Shown piece after piece: positions 9,239 through 17,651 of a stretch of 64,000 nt of DNA. The stretch comes from Sphingobium sp. GTDB lineage: Bacteria; Pseudomonadota; Alphaproteobacteria; Sphingomonadales; Sphingomonadaceae. Numbering within the stretch: the first letter of the stretch is position 1; each line of letters begins with the position of its first letter. The notes below the pieces were generated by a model. The model did not search any database. It saw only the letters and a program-made list of their open reading frames with translations, and had not been told where the DNA came from. The stretch is from positions 1,579,001 through 1,643,000 of the forward strand of contig CP136575.1 of NCBI GenBank assembly GCA_035196065.1, written 5' to 3'. The position numbers and the translations under genes were made by a program.

Positions 9239-10788
9239 GCTGATGCCGCGCCGCGCAACTCTGTCTTGAGCACTTTGCCAGAGGCGTTGCGCGGCAGGTC
9301 TTCGACAAAGACGAAACTGCGCGGAACCTTGAAATTGGCCATATTGGCCCTGCTCCATTCGACCAGTTCCGCCTCGCTTGTGGACATGCCCGAACGCAGC
9401 ACGACATAAGCGCGGCCAATTTCGCCCAGCCGTTCGTCGGCAATGCCGATCACGGCGACCATGGCAATGGCGGGATGTGCGGCGAGCAGTTTCTCGACCT
9501 CTGCCGGATAGACGTTGAAGCCGCCCGAAATATAGAGGTCCTTCTTGCGATCGGTAATGCGGACATAGCCTTGTGCATCCATTGTGCCGATGTCGCCGGT
9601 GTGGAGCCAGCCTTGCGGGTCAATGGCCTCGGCAGTCGCCGCCGGATCGTCAAGATAGCCGAGCATCACCCCTTGGCCGCGCACCAATATCTCGCCGGTT
9701 TCGCCGCGCGGCACTTCGCGCCCGGCATCGTCGGCGATGATCACATCGTTTCCGGGGATCGCCGCGCCGCAACTATGGGCGATCAGTTCGACCGGGTCGC
9801 CCGGCCTGCATCCAGTGATGTTGACGCATTCGGTCATGCCATAAGCAGTGATGATATCGCCGAGGCCTAGTTCACTGCGGATTTCCTCGATCAGCACAGG
9901 CGGAACGGTTGCGGCCCCGGTGGTGCCGCCGCGCAGCGATGAACTGTCGAACGGATGTTGGCGCTTGTGTGCAATCAGCATCTGGAAAATGGTCGGCGCA
10001 CCGGGCAAGAAATTGATCTTTTCGCGCTCGATACACTGCGCCGCCTCTGCGACATCGAATTGCGGCATCGGCACCATCACGGCACCGGCCATCAGGCAGG
10101 CTACCCAGCCGACCTTCATGCCGAAACTGTGGAAGAAGGGATTGACGATGAGATAGCGTTCGCCCTCATGCAGGCCGGTGTTGCCGATCCACACCTTCAC
10201 CTGCGGCAATACCCGGGCATAACTCATCATCACGCCCTTGGGGCTGCCGGTGGTGCCGCTGGTAAACAAAATGTCGGAAAGGTGATCGGCGGTGAGGCCA
10301 ACGAGGACGGCATCAACATCATCTGCCTTTGCCGTCCCTTCCGCGATGAAAGCCGGCCAGTTATCGGCCCCTGCCGCGATGTCGGTCAGCAATAGGGTGC
10401 GTTCCAGATCGGGCAGATCTTCACCTGCCAGCAGGGCGGGGTAATCGGTGCCAAGAAAATCATCGACGGTGAACAGGATGCGTGCCTTGGTGCGGCGCAA
10501 TATGTCGCCCGCCTCGCGGCCCTTATAGCGGGTGTTGAGCGGCACGACGGCGGCACCGGCACCCATTGCGCCAATGGCGGCGAGCACCCACAAGCGGCTG
10601 TTTGGGGCCCAGATTGCCACCCGATCGCCCTCGCCAATGCCTTGCGCGAGGCAGGCGGCAATTGCGGCACGTGCCTCCGACCAAAGCTCGGCAAAGGTCC
10701 ACTGCCGGCCATTTTCGATCAGCGCGGGGGAATCGGGCCATTTGAGCGCCGCAGTTTCGGCAAGATGCGGGATGGTATCGGTACGCAT
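9235..10788 (-). CDS. fadD3: Acyl-CoA synthetase, FadD3-like (HIP-CoA ligase)
   Basis: A 517-residue adenylate-forming ligase. Motifs in order: FTSGTTGSPKGV (ATP loop), YGMTECVN, GWLHTGDIG, DRKKDLYISGGFNVYPAEVE and the C-terminal NASGKVLKTEL with the catalytic Lys. In Mycobacterium tuberculosis FadD3 charges HIP, the indane propionate left after rings A/B are removed; the length and the neighbours (ipdF, fadE30, fadA6) match that role. The upstream open frame is longer, but MRTDTIPHLAE at 10788 overlaps the stop of the isomerase gene as ATGA and is the likely start. Last gene of the 17-gene minus operon. Assignment rests on context as much as on sequence. Confidence 0.75.
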   Translation of the reverse strand: MRTDTIPHLAETAALKWPDSPALIENGRQWTFAELWSEARAAIAACLAQGIGEGDRVAIWAPNSRLWVLAAIGAMGAGAAVVPLNTRYKGREAGDILRRTKARILFTVDDFLGTDYPALLAGEDLPDLERTLLLTDIAAGADNWPAFIAEGTAKADDVDAVLVGLTADHLSDILFTSGTTGSPKGVMMSYARVLPQVKVWIGNTGLHEGERYLIVNPFFHSFGMKVGWVACLMAGAVMVPMPQFDVAEAAQCIEREKINFLPGAPTIFQMLIAHKRQHPFDSSSLRGGTTGAATVPPVLIEEIRSELGLGDIITAYGMTECVNITGCRPGDPVELIAHSCGAAIPGNDVIIADDAGREVPRGETGEILVRGQGVMLGYLDDPAATAEAIDPQGWLHTGDIGTMDAQGYVRITDRKKDLYISGGFNVYPAEVEKLLAAHPAIAMVAVIGIADERLGEIGRAYVVLRSGMSTSEAELVEWSRANMANFKVPRSFVFVEDLPRNASGKVLKTELRGAASA

Positions 10789-11162
10789 CAACCTGCCTTC
10801 ATATTCTCCGGCCCCCAATAGGCACGCATTTCGACGATCTTGCCTTCGTCATTCAGGCGGAAGGTATCGATCACCTCGATCACTGATTTCTGGCCCTGCC
10901 ATTCGAGCCGGACGGCGAAAGGAAAGGCGACATAATCGGCTGCGCAACGCGGTTCGCCCAGCAGTTCCAGTTTCGCGCCGGTGGCCGTCGAACCTTGGTA
11001 GAATGCGCGAATTTCGTCATGGCCCTGCTTAATGGGAGTGCCTATCGGGTCTTCTACGGTCGCATCCGCGTCAAAAAGCGCGACGATCGCTTCCGCATCG
11101 CCAAGGGCAAAAGCATCGATATAGCCATGGACGGCGGCGAGTTTCTGTTCGGTGGTGGGCAT
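10788..11162 (-). CDS. ksi: Steroid Delta5-isomerase (3-ketosteroid isomerase)
   Basis: A 124-residue protein that matches bacterial ketosteroid isomerase along its length, including ATVEDPIGTPI, IRAFY and FRLNDEGKIVEMRA. With the start at ATG 11162 the catalytic residues fall at Y14, D38 and D99, exactly the numbering of the Comamonas testosteroni enzyme. The reaction moves the double bond of 3-oxo-Delta5-steroids into conjugation (Delta4). A GGAG inside the end of the MaoC gene serves ATG 11162; a TTG two codons upstream is less likely. Its presence in the operon argues directly that the pathway substrate is a steroid. Confidence 0.93.
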   Translation of the reverse strand: MPTTEQKLAAVHGYIDAFALGDAEAIVALFDADATVEDPIGTPIKQGHDEIRAFYQGSTATGAKLELLGEPRCAADYVAFPFAVRLEWQGQKSVIEVIDTFRLNDEGKIVEMRAYWGPENMKAG

Positions 11163-11164
11163 GG

Positions 11165-11626
11165 TCAATTCTCCGGGAAATAGCGGCTGATGGTATCAAC
11201 AACGCAGGCGGGCTTGTCGCTGCCTTCTATCTCGACCGTGACGCGCACGACCGACTGGATCGCGCCCTTCACTTCCTCAACGCCGACAATCTCTCCCACG
11301 CCGCGGATGCGGCTGCCGACCTTTACGGGACTAAGGAAACGCAGCCGGTCTGCGCCGACATTCACTGCATGGGCAAATCCGCGCACCTCGATCAGTTGCG
11401 GCAGGAAATAGTTCACAAGGCTCATCGTAAGATAGCCATGCGCGATCGTGCCGCCAAAGGGGCCATCCTTGGCCCGTTCGACATCGACATGGATCCATTG
11501 ATGGTCGCCCGTCACCTCGGCAAAGCCGTTGACGCGGTCCTGATCGATGGTGAGCCAGTCGGTCGGACCAAGCTTCGTGCCTTCGGCACCGATCAGCGCG
11601 GCTGGTGTCTCAAAAATGCGGGTCAT
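11165..11626 (-). CDS. MaoC-like (R)-specific enoyl-CoA hydratase
   Basis: A 153-residue single hotdog-fold hydratase adding water to a trans-2-enoyl-CoA. The hydratase-2 signature is clear: FAEVTGDHQWIHVDVERA, with D41 and H46 as the catalytic pair, followed by GGTIAHGYLTMSL. AGGAG seven bases upstream supports ATG 11626 rather than the longer frame. Located between ipdF and ksi, it may hydrate one of the C/D-ring enoyl-CoA esters produced by the acyl-CoA dehydrogenases of this operon. The exact substrate is not evident. Confidence 0.88.
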   Translation of the reverse strand: MTRIFETPAALIGAEGTKLGPTDWLTIDQDRVNGFAEVTGDHQWIHVDVERAKDGPFGGTIAHGYLTMSLVNYFLPQLIEVRGFAHAVNVGADRLRFLSPVKVGSRIRGVGEIVGVEEVKGAIQSVVRVTVEIEGSDKPACVVDTISRYFPEN

Positions 11627-11636
11627 GCAGCCACTC

Positions 11637-12416
11637 CTATGCCCGTTGACTGGAGACCGAAACAATCTCCCCTGTCATGTAAGAGGAAAGGTCAGACGCT
11701 AGGAACAGCATCACATTGGCCACCTCCCACACCTCGGCCGGGCGACCAAAAGCCTCTTTCGCCGACAATTCGGCAAGCAGATCGTCAGTGGTCACCTTTG
11801 CAAGAAAGGCGTGCATCGCAATTGATGGCGCGACAGCGTTAATGCGTACCCCATGCTCTGCCGCTTCGACGGCGGAACAGCGGGTAAAGGCCATCACGCC
11901 GGCCTTGGCTGCGGCATAATGTGCCTGTCCCTTTTGCGCGCGCCAGCCCAGCACCGAGGCGTTGTTGACGATCACGCCCGATTTCTGGGTATACATGGTC
12001 GGCAGGAAGGCGCGGCTCATGCGGAAGACGCTGTTCAGTGTCACGTCAAGGACGCGCGACCATTGGTCATCGGTCATGTCGACGACATCGGCCTCTCCGC
12101 CCAATCCGGCATTGTTGATCAGGACATCGATCCGGCCAAGTTCGGCCAGCGCGGCAGCATGGAGCGCGTCAACCTGATCCTGCGCGGTCACGTCGCACAC
12201 AAAGGTTGCGGGCCGCGGCGTGCCGGTTTCTTCAGCGATCCGGTCTGCGGCTTCGCCGAGCCGGCGTTCGTGAAAATCGCTGATCAGTACGGTGGCACCT
12301 TCCTCTGCGGCACGTTTGGCCGCCGAAAAGCCGATGCCGGTGCCGGCGGCGGCGGTGACGACGACAGTCTTGCCCTTCAGCAGGCCGCGCGGTTCGGGAT
12401 AAGCAGGTATTGTCAT
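11637..12416 (-). CDS. ipdF: IpdF-like SDR of the HIP (C/D-ring) pathway
   Basis: A 259-residue SDR that closely follows M. tuberculosis IpdF (Rv3559c) as I recall it: the unusual cofactor motif VVVTAAAGTGIG, ISDFHERRLGE, VNNASVLGWRAQKGQAHYAAAKAGVMAFTRCSAVEAAEHGVRINAV style blocks (catalytic Tyr-x3-Lys in HYAAAK) and SSYMTGEIVSVSSQ at the C-terminus. In the known pathway it acts at the C5 keto/hydroxy position of HIP-CoA. It overlaps fadE30 by ATGA, the same neighbour as in mycobacteria. Confidence 0.88.
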   Translation of the reverse strand: MTIPAYPEPRGLLKGKTVVVTAAAGTGIGFSAAKRAAEEGATVLISDFHERRLGEAADRIAEETGTPRPATFVCDVTAQDQVDALHAAALAELGRIDVLINNAGLGGEADVVDMTDDQWSRVLDVTLNSVFRMSRAFLPTMYTQKSGVIVNNASVLGWRAQKGQAHYAAAKAGVMAFTRCSAVEAAEHGVRINAVAPSIAMHAFLAKVTTDDLLAELSAKEAFGRPAEVWEVANVMLFLASDLSSYMTGEIVSVSSQRA

Positions 12417-13591
12417 ACGTCTCCCCTCGGTTCGCGCGGCATGGCGAGGCCCCGTTCTGCGATCAGGTTGCGCTGGATCTGGTTGGTGCCGCCATAGATG
12501 GTGTCGGCCCGGCTATAGAGGAACAGATTGGGCAGCATCGACCATTCATAGTCGGGATTGTCGGTGACTTCACCAGCCTGACCGAGAATATCCATTGCCA
12601 GCTCGCCGAGGCTGCGCCGCCAGCTTGCCCATTGGATTTTGTAGGTCAGTGCAGCACCATCGACCTTGCTATGGTCGGTGTTGGAAAGCATGCGCAGCGC
12701 GCCATAGCGCATCAGCCGCAGCCCGATTTCGGCCTTTGCAAGGCGCTGGCGGATCAGTGGATCGCTGGCCGCGCCATTGGCCTTGGCGGCAGCGATGATC
12801 TCGTCCAGTTCGTTGCGGAAGGCCATTTGCTGGCCCAGTGTTGATACGCCGCGTTCAAAAGCGAGCAAGCCCATCGCGATCTTCCAGCCATCGCCGACAG
12901 CGCCGATCAGGCTGTCTTCGGGGCAGGTGGCATCGGTGAAGAAGGTCTCGTTGAATTCGGCGTCGCCGTTGATCTGTTTGATCGGGCGGATCTCGATACC
13001 CGGTTGGTCGATCTCCATCATAAGGAAAGTCAGGCCCTTCGGTCCCTTTGATCCTTCCTCGGTACGGGTAACGACGAAGATCCAGTCGGAAATATGCGCA
13101 AGGCTGGTCCAGATTTTCTGGCCATTGACGATCCATGCGCCGTCTTCCAGCCGGCCCTTGGTGCGCACACTGGCAAGATCCGATCCTGCGCCGGGTTCTG
13201 AAAAGCCCTGGCAGAAAATCGTATTGCCCGCCGCGATATCAGGCAGAAAGCGCTTCTTCTGCTCTTCGGTACCAAAGGCGAGCAGTGTCGGCCCGGCAAG
13301 TTCGATACCGATATGATTGACGCGGCCGGGAACGCCAGCACGGGCATATTCCTCGGCAAAGATAACCTGCTGCGCAAGGCTGGCCCCACGGCCGCCCCAT
13401 TCCTTGGGCCAGCCGATACAGCCCCAGCCATGCGCGCCAAGATGCTGTTCCCATTCCTTGCGCCGCTCGGCCTTTTCGGTAAGCGTGGTGATGCCTTTGA
13501 TGTCGCGGAATTCACCCGCCATCTGGGCGTTGAGCCAGTCGGCGCATTCGGCGCGGAACGCTTCTTCCGCTGGCGAGAAACCGAGTTTCAT
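12413..13591 (-). CDS. fadE30: Acyl-CoA dehydrogenase, FadE30-like (alpha-type subunit)
   Basis: A 392-residue acyl-CoA dehydrogenase. It has the FAD stretch FCQGFSEPGAGSDLAS and GQKIWTS typical of steroid FadE proteins. The position of the usual catalytic Glu (YEGT) is Gly in TIYGGTNQIQRN; instead E246 in AFERG sits where isovaleryl-CoA dehydrogenase and mycobacterial ChsE4 carry theirs. Adjacent to ipdF as fadE30 is in M. tuberculosis, where it desaturates the HIP-CoA propionate side chain. It overlaps the next FadE gene (13588-14643) by ATGA, so the two may form a heteromer. Confidence 0.78.
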   Translation of the reverse strand: MKLGFSPAEEAFRAECADWLNAQMAGEFRDIKGITTLTEKAERRKEWEQHLGAHGWGCIGWPKEWGGRGASLAQQVIFAEEYARAGVPGRVNHIGIELAGPTLLAFGTEEQKKRFLPDIAAGNTIFCQGFSEPGAGSDLASVRTKGRLEDGAWIVNGQKIWTSLAHISDWIFVVTRTEEGSKGPKGLTFLMMEIDQPGIEIRPIKQINGDAEFNETFFTDATCPEDSLIGAVGDGWKIAMGLLAFERGVSTLGQQMAFRNELDEIIAAAKANGAASDPLIRQRLAKAEIGLRLMRYGALRMLSNTDHSKVDGAALTYKIQWASWRRSLGELAMDILGQAGEVTDNPDYEWSMLPNLFLYSRADTIYGGTNQIQRNLIAERGLAMPREPRGDV

Positions 13592-14643
13592 GCCGCTTCT
13601 CCCAAAATCAGCTGTGCCACCTGTTCGCGGTGGAAGTCGCCTTTGCCCAGCATCGTCTGGATCGAACGGGCGCGCTTGAAGTAAAGGTGCGCGTCATGCT
13701 CCCATGTAAAGCCGATGCCGCCATGGAGCTGAATCATATTGCCTGCACACATGAAGAAGGTATCGGCGCAGAAGCTTTTCGCCGCATGCAGTGCAATCGG
13801 GGCCTCGTCTGACGCCTCATCGACCGCGCAGGCCGCCCAATAAACGGCCGAACGCGCCTGCTCGATTTCGATCATCATGTCGGCCAGCCGGTGCTTATAG
13901 GCTTGGAAAGACCCGATTGCCCGGCCGAACTGTACGCGTTCCTTTGCATAGGCAACGGTGCGGTCAAGCGCGGCCTGCGCTCCGCCCAGTGCCTCGGCAG
14001 CAAGGCACACCCAACCGCCTGCGTGAAGCGCATCAATCGCCGCCTGCGCGTTGGGAAGCGGGTCGGCATCGGCCGCAGCCAATGTCACCTTGGAAAGCGG
14101 ACGGGTCTGGTCCATCGAGGTATAGGCTTGCACCGAAACCCCGGGGGCGTCAGCGCGTACGATCCATGCATGGCCCGGAGTGACGAACAGAAACATGTCG
14201 GCCGCCGCGCCATGCGGCACCAGATCGAATGTGCCGGTCAGCTTTCCGTCTGCATATTGCGCGGTTGCCGTGCCTTCGGCGGCGGCTATCGCTTCACCGC
14301 TGGCGAGTTTCGGCAGCCATTCGGCCTGTTGGGCATCGCTGCCGCCAGCGGAAATGGCACGCGCTGCGGTTGCCAGGCCGAGCAAGGGCAAGGCGGCCAC
14401 TTGCGCGCCGGCGGCTTCAGCGACCAGCGCAAATTCCACAAGGCCGAGTCCCGCCCCGCCATGCGCTTCAGGCAGTGCTATTCCTGCAAGGCCCAGTTCG
14501 GTGCAAAAGGATTGCCACAATGCGCGGTCAATGCCGTCGGCCGACATCGCCCGGCGCGTGCGTTCCGACGTCGCATTTTCGGCGAAAAAGGCTTTCGCGG
14601 TCTCGCCAATCATGGCCTGTTCTTCGGTAAAGGCGAATTCCAT
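13588..14643 (-). CDS. Acyl-CoA dehydrogenase, short beta-type subunit
   Basis: A 351-residue acyl-CoA dehydrogenase starting MEFAFTEEQAMIGETAKAFF. It retains the ACAD fold (VQFGRAIGSFQAYKHRLADM, QLHGGIGFTWEHDAHLYFKRA) but lacks a Glu at either known catalytic position and has a weak substrate-loop region, as in the non-catalytic partner of mycobacterial alpha2beta2 steroid dehydrogenases. It is translationally coupled to fadE30 on one side and to an SDR on the other (ATGA overlaps at 13588-13591 and 14643-14646). The longer upstream open frame is not real. Role as partner is inference. Confidence 0.8.
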   Translation of the reverse strand: MEFAFTEEQAMIGETAKAFFAENATSERTRRAMSADGIDRALWQSFCTELGLAGIALPEAHGGAGLGLVEFALVAEAAGAQVAALPLLGLATAARAISAGGSDAQQAEWLPKLASGEAIAAAEGTATAQYADGKLTGTFDLVPHGAAADMFLFVTPGHAWIVRADAPGVSVQAYTSMDQTRPLSKVTLAAADADPLPNAQAAIDALHAGGWVCLAAEALGGAQAALDRTVAYAKERVQFGRAIGSFQAYKHRLADMMIEIEQARSAVYWAACAVDEASDEAPIALHAAKSFCADTFFMCAGNMIQLHGGIGFTWEHDAHLYFKRARSIQTMLGKGDFHREQVAQLILGEAA

Positions 14644-15548
14644 CAGCCCGTACCCCATACCTTGCGGGGCGCGATGCGCTCCGAAAGCAGTTTGTCGACG
14701 GCACCGCCGACATCGGCCGGATCCCAGCATTGCCCCGCATCGACAAATGGCCCTTCGCGCCATCCATCTTCGAGCATGATCTTACCGCCTTCGAGTTCAA
14801 AGACGCAGCCGGTGACATGCGCGCTTTCGCCGCTGCCAAGCCACACGACCGTGGGCGCGATATTGGCGGGGTCCATCACGTCGAATGCCTGACCCTCGGT
14901 CGCCATTTTGTCGGCAAAGGCCTGTTCGGTCATGCGCGTGCGCGCCGAAGGGGCGAGCGCGTTTGCCGTGATTCCATAGCGTCCCAATTCCGCCGCCTGC
15001 ACCAGCGTCAGCGAAGCAATGCCGCCCTTGGCAGTCGAATAGGCCGCCTGGGCAATGCTGCCCTGCAAACCCGCGCCCGACGAGGTGTTGATAATCCGCG
15101 CATCGGGATTGGCGCCGCCCTTTTGCTTTTCGCGCCAATAATTGACGGCATGACGCGACAGGCAGAAATGGCCGCGCAGATGGACATGCATCGTTGCATC
15201 CCATTCCTCGAGCGTCGCGGACACGAACATCCGGTCGCGGACGATGCCCGCATTGTTGACGATGACATGCAGGTCGCCAAAGGCATCCAGTGCTGCATCG
15301 ACGATCCTCTTCGCGCCATCCCAATCGGTGATGTCTTCATAATTGGCGATCGCCTTGCCGCCCGCCGCCTTGATCTCTTCCACCACCGCATCTGCGGCCG
15401 ATGTGTCACGGCCTTCGCCCTGAAGCGAAGTGCCGATATCATTTACGACGACATTTGCACCTTCCGCGCCAAAGGCAAGCGCATAGGCCCGGCCCAATCC
15501 GCGTGCGGCGCCGGTGATGATCACCGTTCTTCCTTCACAAATACCCAT
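14643..15548 (-). CDS. SDR dehydrogenase, Rv3548c-like, C/D-ring beta-oxidation
   Basis: A 301-residue SDR beginning MGICEGRTVIITGAARGLGRAYALAFGAE, with VVNDIGTSLQGEGRD, VNNAG, NTSSGAG and AYSTAK. The long C-terminal extension ending APRKVWGTG is seen in Rv3548c-type and multifunctional-enzyme-2 dehydrogenases, which oxidise 3-hydroxyacyl-CoA to 3-ketoacyl-CoA. That activity fits its place between an acyl-CoA dehydrogenase and the thiolase. It overlaps fadA6 by a single base (TAATG). The precise step is not established by the sequence. Confidence 0.8.
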   Translation of the reverse strand: MGICEGRTVIITGAARGLGRAYALAFGAEGANVVVNDIGTSLQGEGRDTSAADAVVEEIKAAGGKAIANYEDITDWDGAKRIVDAALDAFGDLHVIVNNAGIVRDRMFVSATLEEWDATMHVHLRGHFCLSRHAVNYWREKQKGGANPDARIINTSSGAGLQGSIAQAAYSTAKGGIASLTLVQAAELGRYGITANALAPSARTRMTEQAFADKMATEGQAFDVMDPANIAPTVVWLGSGESAHVTGCVFELEGGKIMLEDGWREGPFVDAGQCWDPADVGGAVDKLLSERIAPRKVWGTG

Positions 15549-16699
15549 TACAGCCTCTCGATAATCGTCACATTGGCTTGCCCGCCGCCTTCGCACATTG
15601 TCTGCAGCCCATAGCGGCCACCGGTGCGTTCCAGCGCGCCCAGCATAGTTGTCATCAACCGTGCACCGGTACCGCCCAACGGATGGCCCAGTGCAATCGC
15701 ACCGCCCTGCACATTGACCTTCTCATGCGGGATGCCGAGTTCCTTCATCCACGCCATTGGGACTGAAGCAAAGGCTTCGTTGCATTCAAAAAGGTCGATA
15801 TCCTCGATGCGCATGCCCGCTTTCTGAAGCGCATATTGCGTCGCCGGAATGGGCGCGGTGAGCATCCAGACCGGATCGTCCGCGCGGACCGAGATATGAT
15901 GAATCCGCGCGCGCGGGTTCAGCCCATGATCCTTCACCGCCTGTTCGGATGCGATCAGCAATGCTGCTGCGCCGTCGCAATTCTGGCTGGCAACACCGGC
16001 GGTAATCACGCCGCCTTCCTGAACGGTTTTCAGGCTGGCCAATCCTTCGAGCGTCGTTTGCGGACGAATGGTTTCATCGCGTTCCAGCCCGTTGAGCGGC
16101 GACACTTCGCGGTCGAACCAGCCATTGTCCCAAGCGGTCCGCGCCCGCAGGTGCGAGGCGAGGGCGAATTCTTCCATGGCTTCGCGGCTGATGCCCCATT
16201 TGCCCGCGATCATTTCCGCCGAATTGATCTGGTTCAACAGGCCGTCGCCATAGCGGGCAACCCAACCGGGCGAGGTGTTGAACGGATTGGAGAAACCATA
16301 AGGTTCAGCAGCGAGCATCGCCGCCGAAATCGGAATGGCGTTCATCGCCTGGCTGCCGCCCGCGACAACCAGATCCTGTGTACCGCTCATCACGCCTTGC
16401 GCGGCGAAATGCACTGCCTGTTGTGATGATCCGCACTGCCGGTCAATCGTGGTTCCCGGTACATGCTGCGGCAGACCTGCGACCAGCCAGACGGTGCGTC
16501 CGATATCGCCCGCCTGTGGGCCAATGGTATCGCAGCAGCCCCAGACAACATCGTCCACCGCGCCCGCATCAATACCCGTGCGCTCGACAAGCGCCTTGAT
16601 CGGGGCTGCGCCCAGATCGGCTGGATGCAATTCTGCAAGGCTGCCTTTCTTGCGCCCAATAGGGGTGCGGACAGCATCAATGATATAGGCTTCGGCCAT
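15548..16699 (-). CDS. fadA6: Thiolase, FadA6-like
   Basis: A 383-residue thiolase that cleaves a 3-ketoacyl-CoA with CoA. Catalytic residues are all present: nucleophile C89 (DRQCGSSQQA), H339 (ALGHPLGGTGAR) and C369 (TMCEGGGQA), with the NEAF motif at 307-310. FadA6 completes the last C/D-ring steps in the mycobacterial pathway, and the co-transcribed ipdA, ipdB, ipdC and echA20 homologues support the same role here. The gene follows the FadE at 16709-17638 by 9 bases. Confidence 0.87.
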   Translation of the reverse strand: MAEAYIIDAVRTPIGRKKGSLAELHPADLGAAPIKALVERTGIDAGAVDDVVWGCCDTIGPQAGDIGRTVWLVAGLPQHVPGTTIDRQCGSSQQAVHFAAQGVMSGTQDLVVAGGSQAMNAIPISAAMLAAEPYGFSNPFNTSPGWVARYGDGLLNQINSAEMIAGKWGISREAMEEFALASHLRARTAWDNGWFDREVSPLNGLERDETIRPQTTLEGLASLKTVQEGGVITAGVASQNCDGAAALLIASEQAVKDHGLNPRARIHHISVRADDPVWMLTAPIPATQYALQKAGMRIEDIDLFECNEAFASVPMAWMKELGIPHEKVNVQGGAIALGHPLGGTGARLMTTMLGALERTGGRYGLQTMCEGGGQANVTIIERL

Positions 16700-16708
16700 G
16701 AATTTTCC

Positions 16709-17638
16709 TTATGCGAAAGTGGCTTGCGGGCCAATTTGAAGAGCGCTTCCCAGCACAGCTTCATCGATCCGCTTCAGATGGAAGGCGCGTGATCCCCATG
16801 CCCCGGCCAGCGCCCAGCTGCGTTTCATCCAGAAATGCAGGTCAACTTCATAAGTGTAGCCCATGGCGCCATGTACCTGGATGGCAGTTTCGGCGGTCAG
16901 CATTGCTGCGTCGGTCGCGGCGACCTTGGCATGGCTGACATGGACCGGCGCAGAGGCCAGCCCGTCCTGCATTGCGGCGGCGGCGCGCCACACCACGGGC
17001 TTGGCAAATTCGATCGCGACGGCACAATTGGCCAATTGGTGTTTGATCGCTTGGAAAGCGCCGACCGGCTGACCGAACTGGGTGCGAATTTTCGCATAGT
17101 CGACCGCCTGTTGCAGCATCGCATCGGCAATCCCGACCAGCTGGGCGGCGGTCATCAGCGCGGCAAGATTCAAAAGCTGGGGGTCATCGTCCCCACCGCC
17201 CCTGACAAGCAAACGCAACGGATCTACGCTGGTCAGCGCCTCGCCGTCACTGCTATCCGCAACCCAAGGGTTGATCGCATGATGCAGCGGATATTTGACC
17301 ACGCCTGCCGCAATGGCAGCCAGTTGGCTATATTCGCCCTTGGCCAAAAGCCAGGGCACCGCCACAAAGGCGGTATCGACCAACGGCTCTGTGAGGCAGT
17401 ATCGTCCGCATTCAGCCGCTATCGGTGCAGCGTCGACAAGGTTGAGACCCAATCCGCCATGTTCTTCGGGAACAAGCAAGCCGGGCAGGCCCATTTCGAC
17501 AAGCCCCCGCCAGATCGCCGGATCTCGTTTGTCTCCCTGATCGAGGCGGCGCAGCACTTCCTGTCCGTGAATGGCGGCCAGATAGTCGCGCACACTTTCG
17601 GTCAGCAGCAGTTGGTCTTCGGTGAAGCGGAAATCCAT
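16709..17638 (-). CDS. Acyl-CoA dehydrogenase, short beta-type subunit
   Basis: A 309-residue, shorter than usual acyl-CoA dehydrogenase starting MDFRFTEDQLLLTESVRDY. The middle beta domain is reduced, while AKIRTQFGQPVGAFQAIKHQLANC and IQVHGAMGYTYEVDLHFWMKR of the C-terminal helical domain are kept. No Glu is seen at either catalytic position, which suggests a structural partner for the full-length FadE at 17652-18815, the gene just upstream. ATG 17638 was preferred over a long upstream extension that runs through the neighbouring gene in another frame. Confidence 0.8.
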   Translation of the reverse strand: MDFRFTEDQLLLTESVRDYLAAIHGQEVLRRLDQGDKRDPAIWRGLVEMGLPGLLVPEEHGGLGLNLVDAAPIAAECGRYCLTEPLVDTAFVAVPWLLAKGEYSQLAAIAAGVVKYPLHHAINPWVADSSDGEALTSVDPLRLLVRGGGDDDPQLLNLAALMTAAQLVGIADAMLQQAVDYAKIRTQFGQPVGAFQAIKHQLANCAVAIEFAKPVVWRAAAAMQDGLASAPVHVSHAKVAATDAAMLTAETAIQVHGAMGYTYEVDLHFWMKRSWALAGAWGSRAFHLKRIDEAVLGSALQIGPQATFA

Positions 17639-17651
17639 CTCTCTGTTCCCT